The position numbers were made by a program, and so were the translations under genes. Shown one piece after another: positions 52,866 to 61,066 of a stretch of 64,000 nucleotides of DNA. The DNA comes from Exobacillus caeni (GTDB lineage: Bacteria; Bacillota; Bacilli; Bacillales; Guptibacillaceae). The notes under the pieces are model-generated. The model ran no database searches, was not told the origin of the DNA, and saw only the letters and a list, made by a program, of their open reading frames with translations. The number at the start of each line of letters is the position of its first letter. The first letter of the stretch is position 1. The stretch lies in NCBI RefSeq assembly GCF_005747095.1, contig NZ_SWLG01000007.1:62001-126000 (forward strand), read 5' to 3'.

Positions 52866-53318
52866 TTAGTCCTCTTTTCTTACGTTAGGGTTTAATTCCT
52901 CTTCGTCTGCAAACTCGGTAGCCATTGGTGCATTATCCCGGAACTCACTATGGGTGTCCCGCTCTTTATCAGGATCATGGGTAACAGTTTTCTGTAAGTA
53001 ACGATGGAAAAAGAATTCTCCTCCGCCTATGATCACAGCTGAGATAAACGAAGCCCATCCAAGCGGAATCGCCGCCTCTATAAATAACCCACCTAATACA
53101 TAAAGCATAACATACGAAAGAGCAATGTCTCCGAGTGTGGCAATCGTATTACCGACCCTCGGCATAATAGCCAAATCTCCAATATAAGCCACGATTGATA
53201 AAATAAGTGAAATCGATACGATATCCGCAAAGTCAACTCCATAAAACAATCCAAAAACTAGCAACAAAACTACTGTGATTATTCCAAACTTTATTAGAAA
53301 AGCCCTAACATGTTCCAT
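52866..53318 (-). CDS. DUF2512 (YndM-like) membrane protein
   Basis: Protein of 150 residues started at ATG 53318 with AAGGGAGGACAACC. Four membrane helices: about 5-25, 30-50, 58-76 and 83-103, and a soluble acidic tail of about 40 residues (HDPDKERDTHSEFRDNAPMATEFADEEELN). The pattern IVAYIGDLAIMPRVGNTIATLGDIALSYVMLYVLGG is that of YndM-type DUF2512 proteins of spore formers. Function unknown. Confidence 0.8.
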   Translation of the reverse strand: MEHVRAFLIKFGIITVVLLLVFGLFYGVDFADIVSISLILSIVAYIGDLAIMPRVGNTIATLGDIALSYVMLYVLGGLFIEAAIPLGWASFISAVIIGGGEFFFHRYLQKTVTHDPDKERDTHSEFRDNAPMATEFADEEELNPNVRKED

Positions 53319-53509
53319 GGTTGTCCTCCCTTCTTCATAAGTCTGGTACTCACCCATTTATTACCTTGTCCTATTTAAAAGAAGTTATCCGAAAGCAAAG
53401 AAAAGGCGTTTCAGCAGCATGGAATGGCAAGCAAATATTTTCCTCCTGGCATACAACTCACCTCCATGTGGTATATCTGTTATATACGACAAAAACGAGG
53501 GGAAATCAT

Positions 53510-54625
53510 ATGAATACATCTGAAATACAAAGAATGATGGATATGGGCGGCTTTGTGGAGATTCCAGAAGGGGTCCATGAACTGGAGTCGCCTTTATTGC
53601 TACGCACGAGTGGTCTTTACTTAAGAGTAAACCCGAGAGCGATTCTTGTTCGTAAAGGCAGGTTCGCTAACCTTCTTAAAACTTCTGAAGAAGCTACAGG
53701 ATACAACGGGGTATGCGATGTCACGATCGAAGGCGGCGTCTGGCACCATAACGGCTCTGAAATCGATGCATCCGGAACCGCGATCAATTTTGGACACTGC
53801 ACGAATATAACGATACGGAACATTATAGTGCTTGATGTCCATCGCAACCATGCTGTGGAAGCAAACAGTTCGAAAAAGGTGCGCCTGTTAAACTGTATGT
53901 TTGACGGCCAGGTCGGAGAGCCGCGTAAGAGTGAGGCATTCCAAATCGACGGAGCCTTTCGTCCTTCCGTGTTCCCGCACCACGGCATCTATGATTATAC
54001 CTCCTGTAAGGATGTGCTTGTGGAGGGATGCCAGTTTATTAACTGGAGCAGAGGAATCGGATCTCATTCTTATGAAAAAGGACACGAGCATAAAGATATA
54101 AAGATTATCGGGAACCACTTTGAAACGATATATGATGAAGGGGTCCGGGCTCTTGGATATAATGGATTGATCATTACAGGTAACACGTTTTATAACTGTT
54201 CGACCGGAATAAAAGTGGAACACTCCGAAGTGTGCTCCATCTCCAGCAATACGATTCAGAACTCAGCCCAAAACGGGATAAGCCTGTATAACGACAATGA
54301 ACAGATCACGGTAAATGGAAATAACATGCGAAACTGCGGTGGCCAGGGAATCTCTCTTTATAATAACAGCAACAACACTTCTATCGTGGGAAATACAATC
54401 CAGGACTTTGGCCAATATGGGATTGTTATTAACGCCAGCCATTATAACATGATCGATGGAAATATTATTAATTCTTATAAAAGTAAAGGCAAGAAAAATG
54501 CCGGTATCCGCATCACAAAATGGTCAAGCAACAATACAATCGGGATTAACCAGGTGAAAGGGATATCTCCTCCCCTTTCTTTTTCATCGACAGCCTATAA
54601 AAATGAGGTTATACATGATGATTAG
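53510..54625 (+). CDS. Right-handed beta-helix protein
   Basis: Protein of 371 residues started at ATG 53510 with GAGGGGA before it (the frame is open from 53321 without a site). Many PbH1-type rungs: NFGHCTNITIRNIIVLDVHRNHAVEANSSKKVRLLNCMFDG, GLIITGNTFYNCSTGIKVEHSEVCSISSNTI, NNTSIVGNTIQDFGQYGIVINASHYNMIDGNII. The fold is shared by pectate lyases, polysaccharide epimerases and phage tailspikes. No signal peptide is seen, which is unusual for a secreted enzyme, so export would need another route. Substrate unknown. Own terminator. Confidence 0.83.
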   Translation: MNTSEIQRMMDMGGFVEIPEGVHELESPLLLRTSGLYLRVNPRAILVRKGRFANLLKTSEEATGYNGVCDVTIEGGVWHHNGSEIDASGTAINFGHCTNITIRNIIVLDVHRNHAVEANSSKKVRLLNCMFDGQVGEPRKSEAFQIDGAFRPSVFPHHGIYDYTSCKDVLVEGCQFINWSRGIGSHSYEKGHEHKDIKIIGNHFETIYDEGVRALGYNGLIITGNTFYNCSTGIKVEHSEVCSISSNTIQNSAQNGISLYNDNEQITVNGNNMRNCGGQGISLYNNSNNTSIVGNTIQDFGQYGIVINASHYNMIDGNIINSYKSKGKKNAGIRITKWSSNNTIGINQVKGISPPLSFSSTAYKNEVIHDD

Positions 54626-54635
54626 ACCCAACATT

Positions 54636-54665
54636 TAAGCCCCGGATTTTTTACCGGGGCTCTTA
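54636..54665 (+). terminator. Terminator of beta-helix gene
   Basis: AGCCCCGG pairs with CCGGGGCT with an ATTTTTTA loop and TCTTACG after it; located 12 bases after the stop. Confidence 0.75.
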
Positions 54666-54676
54666 CGTGTTGATTG

Positions 54677-55828
54677 CTATTCTACGATATACTCCTTTAA
54701 ATCCAATTCTAAGATACGGTTCATCTCCTCTATCTCCGTCATCTCCGCAAAAACAAAAGCAAAAACCGGATATTCTTTAAAGTCGATTTTTCTAAACGCA
54801 AGAACCTTATTATATAAGGATAAAAAACCTTCATAATCAACAGAATTTATCTCTGATTGCGGAACTCCTGAAGTGTCTGCAACTGTAATGGAATAAAAAC
54901 GGTCCTCCATATTCTTTAAAATCGTATCCCAATCAGGTGCTTTGTTTGTTAAATAGTATTCATAAGGGTTTATTCCGAAAGCGTAGCTTGCAATGTCCGT
55001 TGTACACCATCCGGCAAATCTTAATGGATTGATTTCAATCGGGAATATCTGCCCTCTATCCGTCACTCTGAATTCGATATGTATCGGGTAATTCCGTAGC
55101 TCAAATATTTCTCCGATCGCTTGAAGTTCTTTTAAAAAGGCTTTTTTGTTCTCCTGAATCACTTTTTTCCCTGTGTAATAAACACGGTCGCTTGTATCTT
55201 TATCACCAGCGAATAAGTGCTTTAACACATTAAGAATGACAGGGTTTCCACTTTCATCATAATAGGCATCAACTGCGAATTCCTCCCCGTCGATGTACTG
55301 CTCGATAAGGAATTTGGCGGTGTCCATCACATAATCGGGATAAACTCCTTCTACTTGTGCTATCTCCTCTTCCAACTGCTGGATTGCCGCAAACCATTCC
55401 TTCTCGTTATCAATCTTGTATACACCCATGCTAAAAAATCCGACTGCAGGTTTTAAGATACACGGATAATTGATTTCTTTACTGTTTATTTGGGTTAACT
55501 GATCCCTGGTAACTTCTTTAAAGTAAAGATCCGGATATAATTGACTGGTCTTTTTTCGAAACTCCGCTTTATCTTTTAAAATTTGTGTTGTTTTAACAAG
55601 CTCTGTTCCTTCTAAATGCTTATAAATCATAGATAGCGCGTTTTCCGAATTCGTAAGCAACGGGGGAAGAGCACTTTTAAAGGCAGTAAAGAAACGCTCT
55701 TCTTCTATCTCATTTAGAGTTTTGCTTTCCAGGCTCAGATTTTCGTTATTGATCAATACAGGGATCTGATGCTGTTGAAGTGTCTCAATAAGAAATGAAG
55801 AAACATAGGGTTTATCGAGAATTATCAT
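54677..55828 (-). CDS. ATP-grasp domain protein
   Basis: Protein of 383 residues from ATG 55828 with AAGGAGAG ahead. Central ATP-grasp fold with YPCILKPAVGFFSMGVYKI (the lysine-containing P-loop substitute), FLIEQYIDGEEFAVDAYYDESGNPVILNV and GQIFPIEINPLRFAGW, where the E-x-N metal ligands are visible. Such enzymes ligate a carboxylate to an amine or thiol using ATP; homologues act in dipeptide and cofactor synthesis. Partner substrate not identified. Stands alone between convergent and divergent genes. Confidence 0.83.
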   Translation of the reverse strand: MIILDKPYVSSFLIETLQQHQIPVLINNENLSLESKTLNEIEEERFFTAFKSALPPLLTNSENALSMIYKHLEGTELVKTTQILKDKAEFRKKTSQLYPDLYFKEVTRDQLTQINSKEINYPCILKPAVGFFSMGVYKIDNEKEWFAAIQQLEEEIAQVEGVYPDYVMDTAKFLIEQYIDGEEFAVDAYYDESGNPVILNVLKHLFAGDKDTSDRVYYTGKKVIQENKKAFLKELQAIGEIFELRNYPIHIEFRVTDRGQIFPIEINPLRFAGWCTTDIASYAFGINPYEYYLTNKAPDWDTILKNMEDRFYSITVADTSGVPQSEINSVDYEGFLSLYNKVLAFRKIDFKEYPVFAFVFAEMTEIEEMNRILELDLKEYIVE

Positions 55829-55902
55829 AAATACTCTCCTTATCATTGTTAAATTAATTTAATCATCCTTTTATCACTGAAGATAGGGTATTTGGACACC
55901 GA

Positions 55903-55931
55903 TTGACTTTTTTTGCTGAAGCTCGTATAAT
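55903..55931 (+). promoter_or_regulatory. Sigma-A promoter of the secreted repeat protein
   Basis: TTGACT (55903-55908), exactly 17 bp, TATAAT (55926-55931). Only one mismatch to the consensus in total. The start of transcription should fall near 55938, within the adjacent operator. Confidence 0.88.
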
Positions 55932-55936
55932 CTAAA

Positions 55937-55954
55937 TATACCCCATAGGGTATA
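55937..55954 (+). promoter_or_regulatory. CsoR-family-like operator
   Basis: TATACCCCATAGGGTATA: arms TATACCC and GGGTATA flank CATA. CsoR/CstR/RcnR-type repressors of Firmicutes recognise such C-tract and G-tract dyads in AT-rich flanks. It covers the presumed transcription start of the downstream gene, well placed for repression by copper(I) or persulfide-sensing proteins. No CsoR gene is in the window. Confidence 0.5.
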
Positions 55955-55978
55955 AAAGGGTAAAGGGGGAATTAATAA

Positions 55979-56374
55979 ATGTTTAAATATAGTATTAAAA
56001 TTATAATGTCACTGCTACTGGCGGTAACCGTTCTCTTTGCTGCAAATCCATCTTCAGAAGCATCTGCAGAAACAACTGCAGCTGATGCAGTTGTCTACGT
56101 GGGACAGACTGGTGCGGACATGTATGAACAAAGTATAAACGGAGTGCTTTACACAGAACAACAAATCGGTTTCATGGCTGATCGAATTTTATGGACGGAA
56201 GAGCAAATCGGCTTTATGGCTGACCGGATTGTATATGTAACAGAATTGTCCCAGGATAACTCTATTGAAATAATTTACATTGCTACCGCACTATGGCAAA
56301 CAGGAACCCAGGACGGCGGATACCTGTATGAAGTATCCTTGATGCCAGTAGCAATGCTTCCTACCGGCTGGTAA
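55979..56374 (+). CDS. Small secreted protein with EQIGFMADRI repeat
   Basis: Protein of 131 residues. Signal peptide 1-30 (KIIMSLLLAVTVLFAANPSSEASA, cut after ASA). The mature part has two tandem 14-residue units, YTEQQIGFMADRIL (58-71) and WTEEQIGFMADRIV (72-85), then VYVTELSQDNSIEIIYIATALWQTG. I do not recognise the family; similar MADRI-type repeats occur in uncharacterised secreted proteins. A consensus sigma-A promoter with a CsoR-like operator drives it, hinting at metal or sulfur-stress response. Start ATG 55979, with AAAGGGGGAA ahead. Confidence 0.75.
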   Translation: MFKYSIKIIMSLLLAVTVLFAANPSSEASAETTAADAVVYVGQTGADMYEQSINGVLYTEQQIGFMADRILWTEEQIGFMADRIVYVTELSQDNSIEIIYIATALWQTGTQDGGYLYEVSLMPVAMLPTGW

Positions 56375-56390
56375 GGTAACCGAAAATGAA

Positions 56391-56423
56391 AGGCAGATGA
56401 CCAAAAAGTCATCTGCTTTTTTA
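56391..56423 (+). terminator. Terminator of secreted repeat-protein gene
   Basis: AGGCAGATGAC pairs with GTCATCTGCT around CAAAAA and TTTTTT follows. Confidence 0.85.
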
Positions 56424-57260
56424 ATCTTCTTCATCAGAAACAAACTTACCATGATCAGGAACTGCAATTTCTTCAAACTCCTCAACAAGCTTTTTAAGAC
56501 CATCGGTTAAGTCCTCTCCAGAAAGCGGTGTGCCATGTCCTGTTGCAGCTACATAAGGATTTAACGCCTGCAGTTTTTTTACAGAATCGTATGCTGCCTG
56601 CCAGTCTGTCGTTAGATATCTCGGTGGCCCGCTGATTTCCTGAGCCTGGGTCAGTACTTTAAAAAGTTGATCCTGCCTGACTGTGATAAATGCGTCACCT
56701 GCAATCAGAGTCCTGTCTTCATCCCGGAAAAATGAAACATGGCCGGGCGTGTGTCCAGGGGTATGGATCCATCGCCATCCTGGCATTTCAGGTACTGTTC
56801 CATCCTCTGGAAGCTTCTGGACCCGGGTTCCAAGGTCAATCCCTTCATTCGGGAACATCCGCGACATTTTTGCAACCAGGCCACCTTCCACGCTGGAGTC
56901 AGGTTCTGGATAGTCTTTTTTTCCTGTCAAATAAGGCAGTTCTAAGTAATGAGCGTAAACAGGCACATCCCAGTGGTTAGCCAGCTCTTCAACGGCACCA
57001 ACATGATCAAAGTGCCCATGTGTTAAAATGATCGCTTTCGGTTTGTTGTCTTCTCCAAAATGCTCTTTCGCCTCTTCTAAAATATTATCATGGGATTTCG
57101 GCATCCCGGCATCGATTAATACCCAATCATGCGGCTCATACGGTTTACCATAAAAATAACAGTTCACCACCTGTATAGGATAGCAAAACACGTCTGGCGT
57201 GACCAATTGCCCTACTCCGCTTGTGAGCGAAGTGACAGGTATATAATTATCTTCCTCCAT
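56421..57260 (-). CDS. Metallo-beta-lactamase-fold hydrolase
   Basis: Protein of 279 residues from ATG 57260 with AAAGGAGGC. Metal ligands: THGHFDHVG (HxHxDH), the histidine in HTPGHTPGHVSFF, the aspartate in LIAGDAFIT and the last histidine in ATGHGTPL. This is a class of glyoxalase II-like hydrolases, with possible thioester, lactone or nucleotide substrates. Its stop is at 56421, within the terminator of the convergent secreted-protein gene. Cytoplasmic. Confidence 0.9.
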   Translation of the reverse strand: MEEDNYIPVTSLTSGVGQLVTPDVFCYPIQVVNCYFYGKPYEPHDWVLIDAGMPKSHDNILEEAKEHFGEDNKPKAIILTHGHFDHVGAVEELANHWDVPVYAHYLELPYLTGKKDYPEPDSSVEGGLVAKMSRMFPNEGIDLGTRVQKLPEDGTVPEMPGWRWIHTPGHTPGHVSFFRDEDRTLIAGDAFITVRQDQLFKVLTQAQEISGPPRYLTTDWQAAYDSVKKLQALNPYVAATGHGTPLSGEDLTDGLKKLVEEFEEIAVPDHGKFVSDEED

Positions 57261-57384
57261 TCGAATGCCTCCTTTCCTTCTAACAATATTCCCCGAAATA
57301 CTGTTAATCATGTTAGATGTTATACTGCTCCGGGCTGGTGGTATGGAATTATGAAAAGAATTTATGGCAGAAAGAAGGTATACG

Positions 57385-58002
57385 ATGAAGCTATATGTGA
57401 TACGCCATGGACAGTCACTCGGAAATGTGAACCAGCATAAAACACCGAATGATGGTTTAACCGACTTAGGAAAAAAACAGGCAAGAAAGGTCGCAGATTA
57501 CTTTGAATCGATCTCTGTCTCTCGAATTTTCTGCAGCCCTTTCAGGAGAGTAGTTGAAACAGCAACTCCTCTCGCCGTGGACCAGGAGAAAAGAATCACT
57601 TTATCTCCTGAGCTCAGTGAAATTTTTGACTGTGTTAAAAGAAGGGACCATAAATGGGAATCACGAGAGGAGCTTGAGAAGCAATTTCCTTTCGCTACCT
57701 TCGCTAAAACGGATGAGATCAAAAAACAATGGTGGCCAAACTATCCTGAAACCGAAGAGGTAGAAGTGAAACACCGTGTGAAATCTTTTTTCGAAAAAAT
57801 TATTATCCCTTTGCTTGAAAAAGATGAACATGTGGTTATTTTTGGGCACAGGGCAACTACCGCACAGCTAAAGAAGTTCCTGTGTCCCGATGTTTCTTAT
57901 GAAGACCACGGAAACGCCGTTATCTTTGAGTATACTCTGGATGAAAACGGAACCTGTGTGGAAAATAAAGAGATTACCGAACATCTGGAAGGACTCGTTT
58001 AA
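57385..58002 (+). CDS. Histidine phosphatase-family protein
   Basis: Protein of 205 residues from ATG 57385 (GAAGGTATACG ahead; upstream start at 57364 has no site). Signature KLYVIRHGQSLGN with the catalytic histidine, CSPFRRVVETATPL with the second arginine, VVIFGHRATTAQL with the third block. It hydrolyses a phosphate ester such as phosphoglycerate or a small metabolite; the substrate cannot be read. An intact relative of the broken gene at 7924-8498. Confidence 0.9.
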   Translation: MKLYVIRHGQSLGNVNQHKTPNDGLTDLGKKQARKVADYFESISVSRIFCSPFRRVVETATPLAVDQEKRITLSPELSEIFDCVKRRDHKWESREELEKQFPFATFAKTDEIKKQWWPNYPETEEVEVKHRVKSFFEKIIIPLLEKDEHVVIFGHRATTAQLKKFLCPDVSYEDHGNAVIFEYTLDENGTCVENKEITEHLEGLV

Positions 58003-58105
58003 AAATTAATTTCCAGAGGTCACAGCTTCCCCGTTCTCTTTATCATTCCTCAAATGCGTTTTTCCTTTTCAAAAACACCAAATGATATCGAAAGGATGCC
58101 ACTAC

Positions 58106-59101
58106 ATGATAAGATTCAGTATTCTGGACCAGGCACCGATCCCAAAAGGATCTGATACGCACGCTACCTTACAACAATCAGTAAAACTTGCCGGACTGGC
58201 TGAAAAACTCGGGTTCAGCCGGTACTGGTTTGCGGAGCATCACAGCACAAAGGGGCTTGCAAGCAGTTCCCCCGAAATAATGATTGCTCATATTGCGTCT
58301 AAGACCTCTTCGATCAAAGTAGGCTCCGGAGGCGTCCTTCTCCCACAGTATAGTCCTTACAAAGTGGCTGAAAATTTTAAACAGTTAGAGGCACTTCATC
58401 CGGGAAGGATCGACCTCGGAGTTGGACGCTCGCCAGGCGGAACTGCAAAGACCCGTCTTGCATTAACGGATGGTGTAGACAAAAGCCTTAACGAATATCC
58501 GCGCCAACTTCGGGATCTGTCTTATTTCCTTACCGATTCGCTCCCTTCTGACCATAACTATGCAGGGATAAAAGCATCACCCCGGACTTCGACAACGCCA
58601 TCGCTCTGGACGCTCGGCCTGGGAGAAAACAGTGCAGAACTGGCTGCCGAGCTTGGCATCGGCTATGTTCTCGGTCATTTTATCAACCCTGACAGAGGAG
58701 CTGAAGCTTTTTCTGCATATCGCAATGCTTTTAAGCCATCATCCTTTTTCGAACAGCCAAAAGGAATCACCGCTATCTTTGTCATTTGCGGAAAAAAAGA
58801 CGAACATGCTGAAGAGCTTGCGTTAAGCCAGGACTTGTGGCTGCTTCGTGTGGAAAAAGGACTTGACAGCCGCATCCCTTCTATTGAAGAAGCAAGATCC
58901 TATACCTATACATCTAAAGAAAAAGAACGTGTTATACACAACCGGAGGCGAATGGTGATCGGGTCTCCTGAGACAGTTAGGGAAAAGTTAAAAGAACTTT
59001 CCGGGCGATACCAGACAGAGGAATTCATGGTATTGACCAACGTGTTTGATTTTGATGAAAAAAGAGCTTCGTATGAACGTCTTGCAGAATTGTTTATGTA
59101 A
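58106..59101 (+). CDS. Luciferase-like FMN-dependent oxidoreductase
   Basis: Protein of 331 residues from ATG 58106. N-terminus IRFSILDQAPIPKGSDTHATLQQSVKLAGLAEKLGFSRYWFAEHHSTKGLASSSPEIMIAHIA is the MsnO8-like LLM subgroup; PYKVAENFKQLEALHPGRIDLGVGRSPGG follows. It should use reduced flavin and oxygen to act on an aldehyde or sulfur compound. Not near a reductase gene. Start chosen by the GAAAGGATG site. Confidence 0.88.
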   Translation: MIRFSILDQAPIPKGSDTHATLQQSVKLAGLAEKLGFSRYWFAEHHSTKGLASSSPEIMIAHIASKTSSIKVGSGGVLLPQYSPYKVAENFKQLEALHPGRIDLGVGRSPGGTAKTRLALTDGVDKSLNEYPRQLRDLSYFLTDSLPSDHNYAGIKASPRTSTTPSLWTLGLGENSAELAAELGIGYVLGHFINPDRGAEAFSAYRNAFKPSSFFEQPKGITAIFVICGKKDEHAEELALSQDLWLLRVEKGLDSRIPSIEEARSYTYTSKEKERVIHNRRRMVIGSPETVREKLKELSGRYQTEEFMVLTNVFDFDEKRASYERLAELFM

Positions 59102-59185
59102 ATAAAAACTTTTTGCAAAACTATTCTTGTTTTTGTTCTCCGATTGATAACCCCTTGCAAAAATTATTTTTAAAAAGCAAAGATA

Positions 59186-59216
59186 AAAGCCCTGCTTATT
59201 ATAAGCGGGGCTTCTC
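59186..59216 (+). terminator. Terminator of luciferase-like gene
   Basis: AAGCCCTGCTTA pairs with TAAGCGGGGCTT (one G-T) and TCTCATTTC follows. It may also serve the convergent Spo0E-like gene. Confidence 0.7.
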
Positions 59217-59229
59217 ATTTCATATAAAA

Positions 59230-59400
59230 TCATGACGATATAAGGTCTCTTTGATACTTTGTCAATAACTCATCAAGTTCCTGGCTGCAGGTAACTGTTC
59301 TGTTATCTGTATATCCGAATGTTTTAGCGGCCAGAAACATTTTTCTTCTTTTTACTTCGATACGAACATTCAAAACTATCTTTTTAACCCAATCTGTCAT
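59230..59400 (-). CDS. Spo0E-like aspartyl-phosphate phosphatase
   Basis: Protein of 56 residues from ATG 59400, with GGAGGAATAG ahead. The two-helix Spo0E pattern is clear: NVRIEVKRRKMFLAAKTFGYTDNRTVTCSQELDELLTKYQ, with the SQELD motif whose glutamine and acidic residues are used in dephosphorylation. Spo0E proteins remove phosphate from Spo0A-P and delay sporulation. The target may also be another regulator. Lone gene, convergent with the previous one. Confidence 0.85.
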   Translation of the reverse strand: MTDWVKKIVLNVRIEVKRRKMFLAAKTFGYTDNRTVTCSQELDELLTKYQRDLISS

Positions 59401-59664
59401 CACTATTCCTCCAAGTATGTATTTACTGTATCTATGTGAAGTGAGATTCATGGTGTATCCGAGGCACATAGAAGAGTATATAACAACAAATTAGAAATTT
59501 TTGTTATTCCTTGTCGAATCAGTTATAAAATTTTCTTTATTTCAAATAATTTTCACAACTCATGTCTCGATTTGTTACTCTTTTACTATTTATTTTGCTG
59601 TATCTTGTGTTTCGGGAAGCAACCTCGTAAAATACAGTGGTCTTATTTGAAAGGAGATAGGTGA

Positions 59665-60897
59665 TTGAAACAGACCACCAATGAAAAATTAAGTATCTAT
59701 AATGGTATCGCTTCTACCATTTCTACAAATACAGTAAACGGATTTATTCCGTTATTCGCAATCGGGGTTCTCGGAGCGACGAACCAGCAAATGGGATTAA
59801 TCACTTCCCTTCCTTCTATTATAGGGATGCTGGCTTTAGTCCCGGGGGCAATGTGGCTGAATAGAGTTGGATCAAAGCGAAATTTCGCTGCTCTCTCAAC
59901 GTTCGCCACACGTTTTTTGTTTATGTTGATTTTCTTCATCCCTTTTCTGCCGATCGAAAATCCGGTATGGCTATTAGTGATCCTCATCGCCCTGGTGAAC
60001 TTTCCGGGAGCTTTATCCGGGCTTTCCTGGCAGTCGATGATCGGCGATATGATTCCTGAGAAAAGGCGTGGCGATTTTTTCAGTTCCCGAAACAGGATAA
60101 CGACGATCGTTGCAATGATAATGACCTTCCTGACGGGATTTTTCATCCAGCAGTTTGATAGGGAAAATGCTTTCCCGTATCAAATCCTGCTTGCTTTTGG
60201 TTTCATTTTTGCAATCATCGAAGTGTATTTTCTTTTTAAGCATAAAGAGAAGCGGCGGGAAAAGCCTGCTGTTGTGGAAAGCAATATTAAGAAGCCTACG
60301 CTTAAAGTGTATAAGCATAAGCCGTACCTTTATTTTATCTGCTGTGCCCTGTTCTTTAACTTTGCAGCTCAAATGGGCTGGTCGATTTTCAGCATCTACC
60401 ATGTCCGTGAAGCGGAAGCGACCGCTTTATGGTTCAGCCTGTTCTCTGTCACAAACCAGATCGCCCAGATTATCAGTATTAAATGGTGGGCACGCCATGC
60501 GGATAAATACGGCAACACGATGATGCTTGTCATCGTCTCAGCAGGTATGGCTACCGCGCCAATTTTAACAGTACTTTCGACTAATCTGGTTTATATCACA
60601 GCAATTAATTTCTGGATCGGATTGTTCGTATCCGGCATGAACCTGTTATTGTTTAACCAGCTGCTCAACGCTTCACCGGAAAAAGACAGAACGAACTATA
60701 TCGCAAACTACAACTTCTTGCTGTCGTTTATCGGATTTTTCGCTCCTCAGTTCGGCGTGTTCCTGTTGAACCAGTTCGGCATGTTTTCCGCGATGAGCAT
60801 TACTTCGGTTGTCAGGTTCATGGCAGGCATTTTATTTTTAGTCGTTGCAATAACGTTTGAGAAAAGGTCTCTCAAGCTTTTGCCAAAAAGTATCTAA
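59665..60897 (+). CDS. MFS transporter
   Basis: Protein of 410 residues, TTG start with AAAGGAGATAGG. Twelve membrane helices. The loop WLNRVGSKRNFAAL (motif A-like) and the GDMIPEKRRGDFFSSRNRITTIVAM segment mark it as a major facilitator. It has a central cytoplasmic loop with KHKEKRREKPAVVESNIKKPTLKVYKHKPY. Substrate unknown. Own terminator. Confidence 0.86.
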   Translation: MKQTTNEKLSIYNGIASTISTNTVNGFIPLFAIGVLGATNQQMGLITSLPSIIGMLALVPGAMWLNRVGSKRNFAALSTFATRFLFMLIFFIPFLPIENPVWLLVILIALVNFPGALSGLSWQSMIGDMIPEKRRGDFFSSRNRITTIVAMIMTFLTGFFIQQFDRENAFPYQILLAFGFIFAIIEVYFLFKHKEKRREKPAVVESNIKKPTLKVYKHKPYLYFICCALFFNFAAQMGWSIFSIYHVREAEATALWFSLFSVTNQIAQIISIKWWARHADKYGNTMMLVIVSAGMATAPILTVLSTNLVYITAINFWIGLFVSGMNLLLFNQLLNASPEKDRTNYIANYNFLLSFIGFFAPQFGVFLLNQFGMFSAMSITSVVRFMAGILFLVVAITFEKRSLKLLPKSI

Positions 60898-60942
60898 AGC
60901 ATGTATCTGTTTCTTTAAAAATATAGCTTCAGTTCGAAATGA

Positions 60943-60984
60943 AAAAGGCGTGAAAACTGACTTCAGTTATCACGCCTTTTTTTA
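60943..60984 (+). terminator. Terminator of MFS gene
   Basis: AAAGGCGTG-AAACTGA pairs with TCAGTT-CACGCCTTT and TTTTTTAT follows. It lies about 45 bases after the stop. Confidence 0.85.
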
Positions 60985-61066
60985 TGCTTAAAGGGCTAAC
61001 ATTACATAAAAAGAAAAAAGTTGCAAACAATTACATAAGAAGGAAATTTATTAATGTGAGGTTCTT

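Noticed and set aside
61000-61060. Sigma-G promoter before ger operon 3
   Set aside because: CATAA-like sequences occur but no -35 at the right distance is convincing; left out of the feature list.
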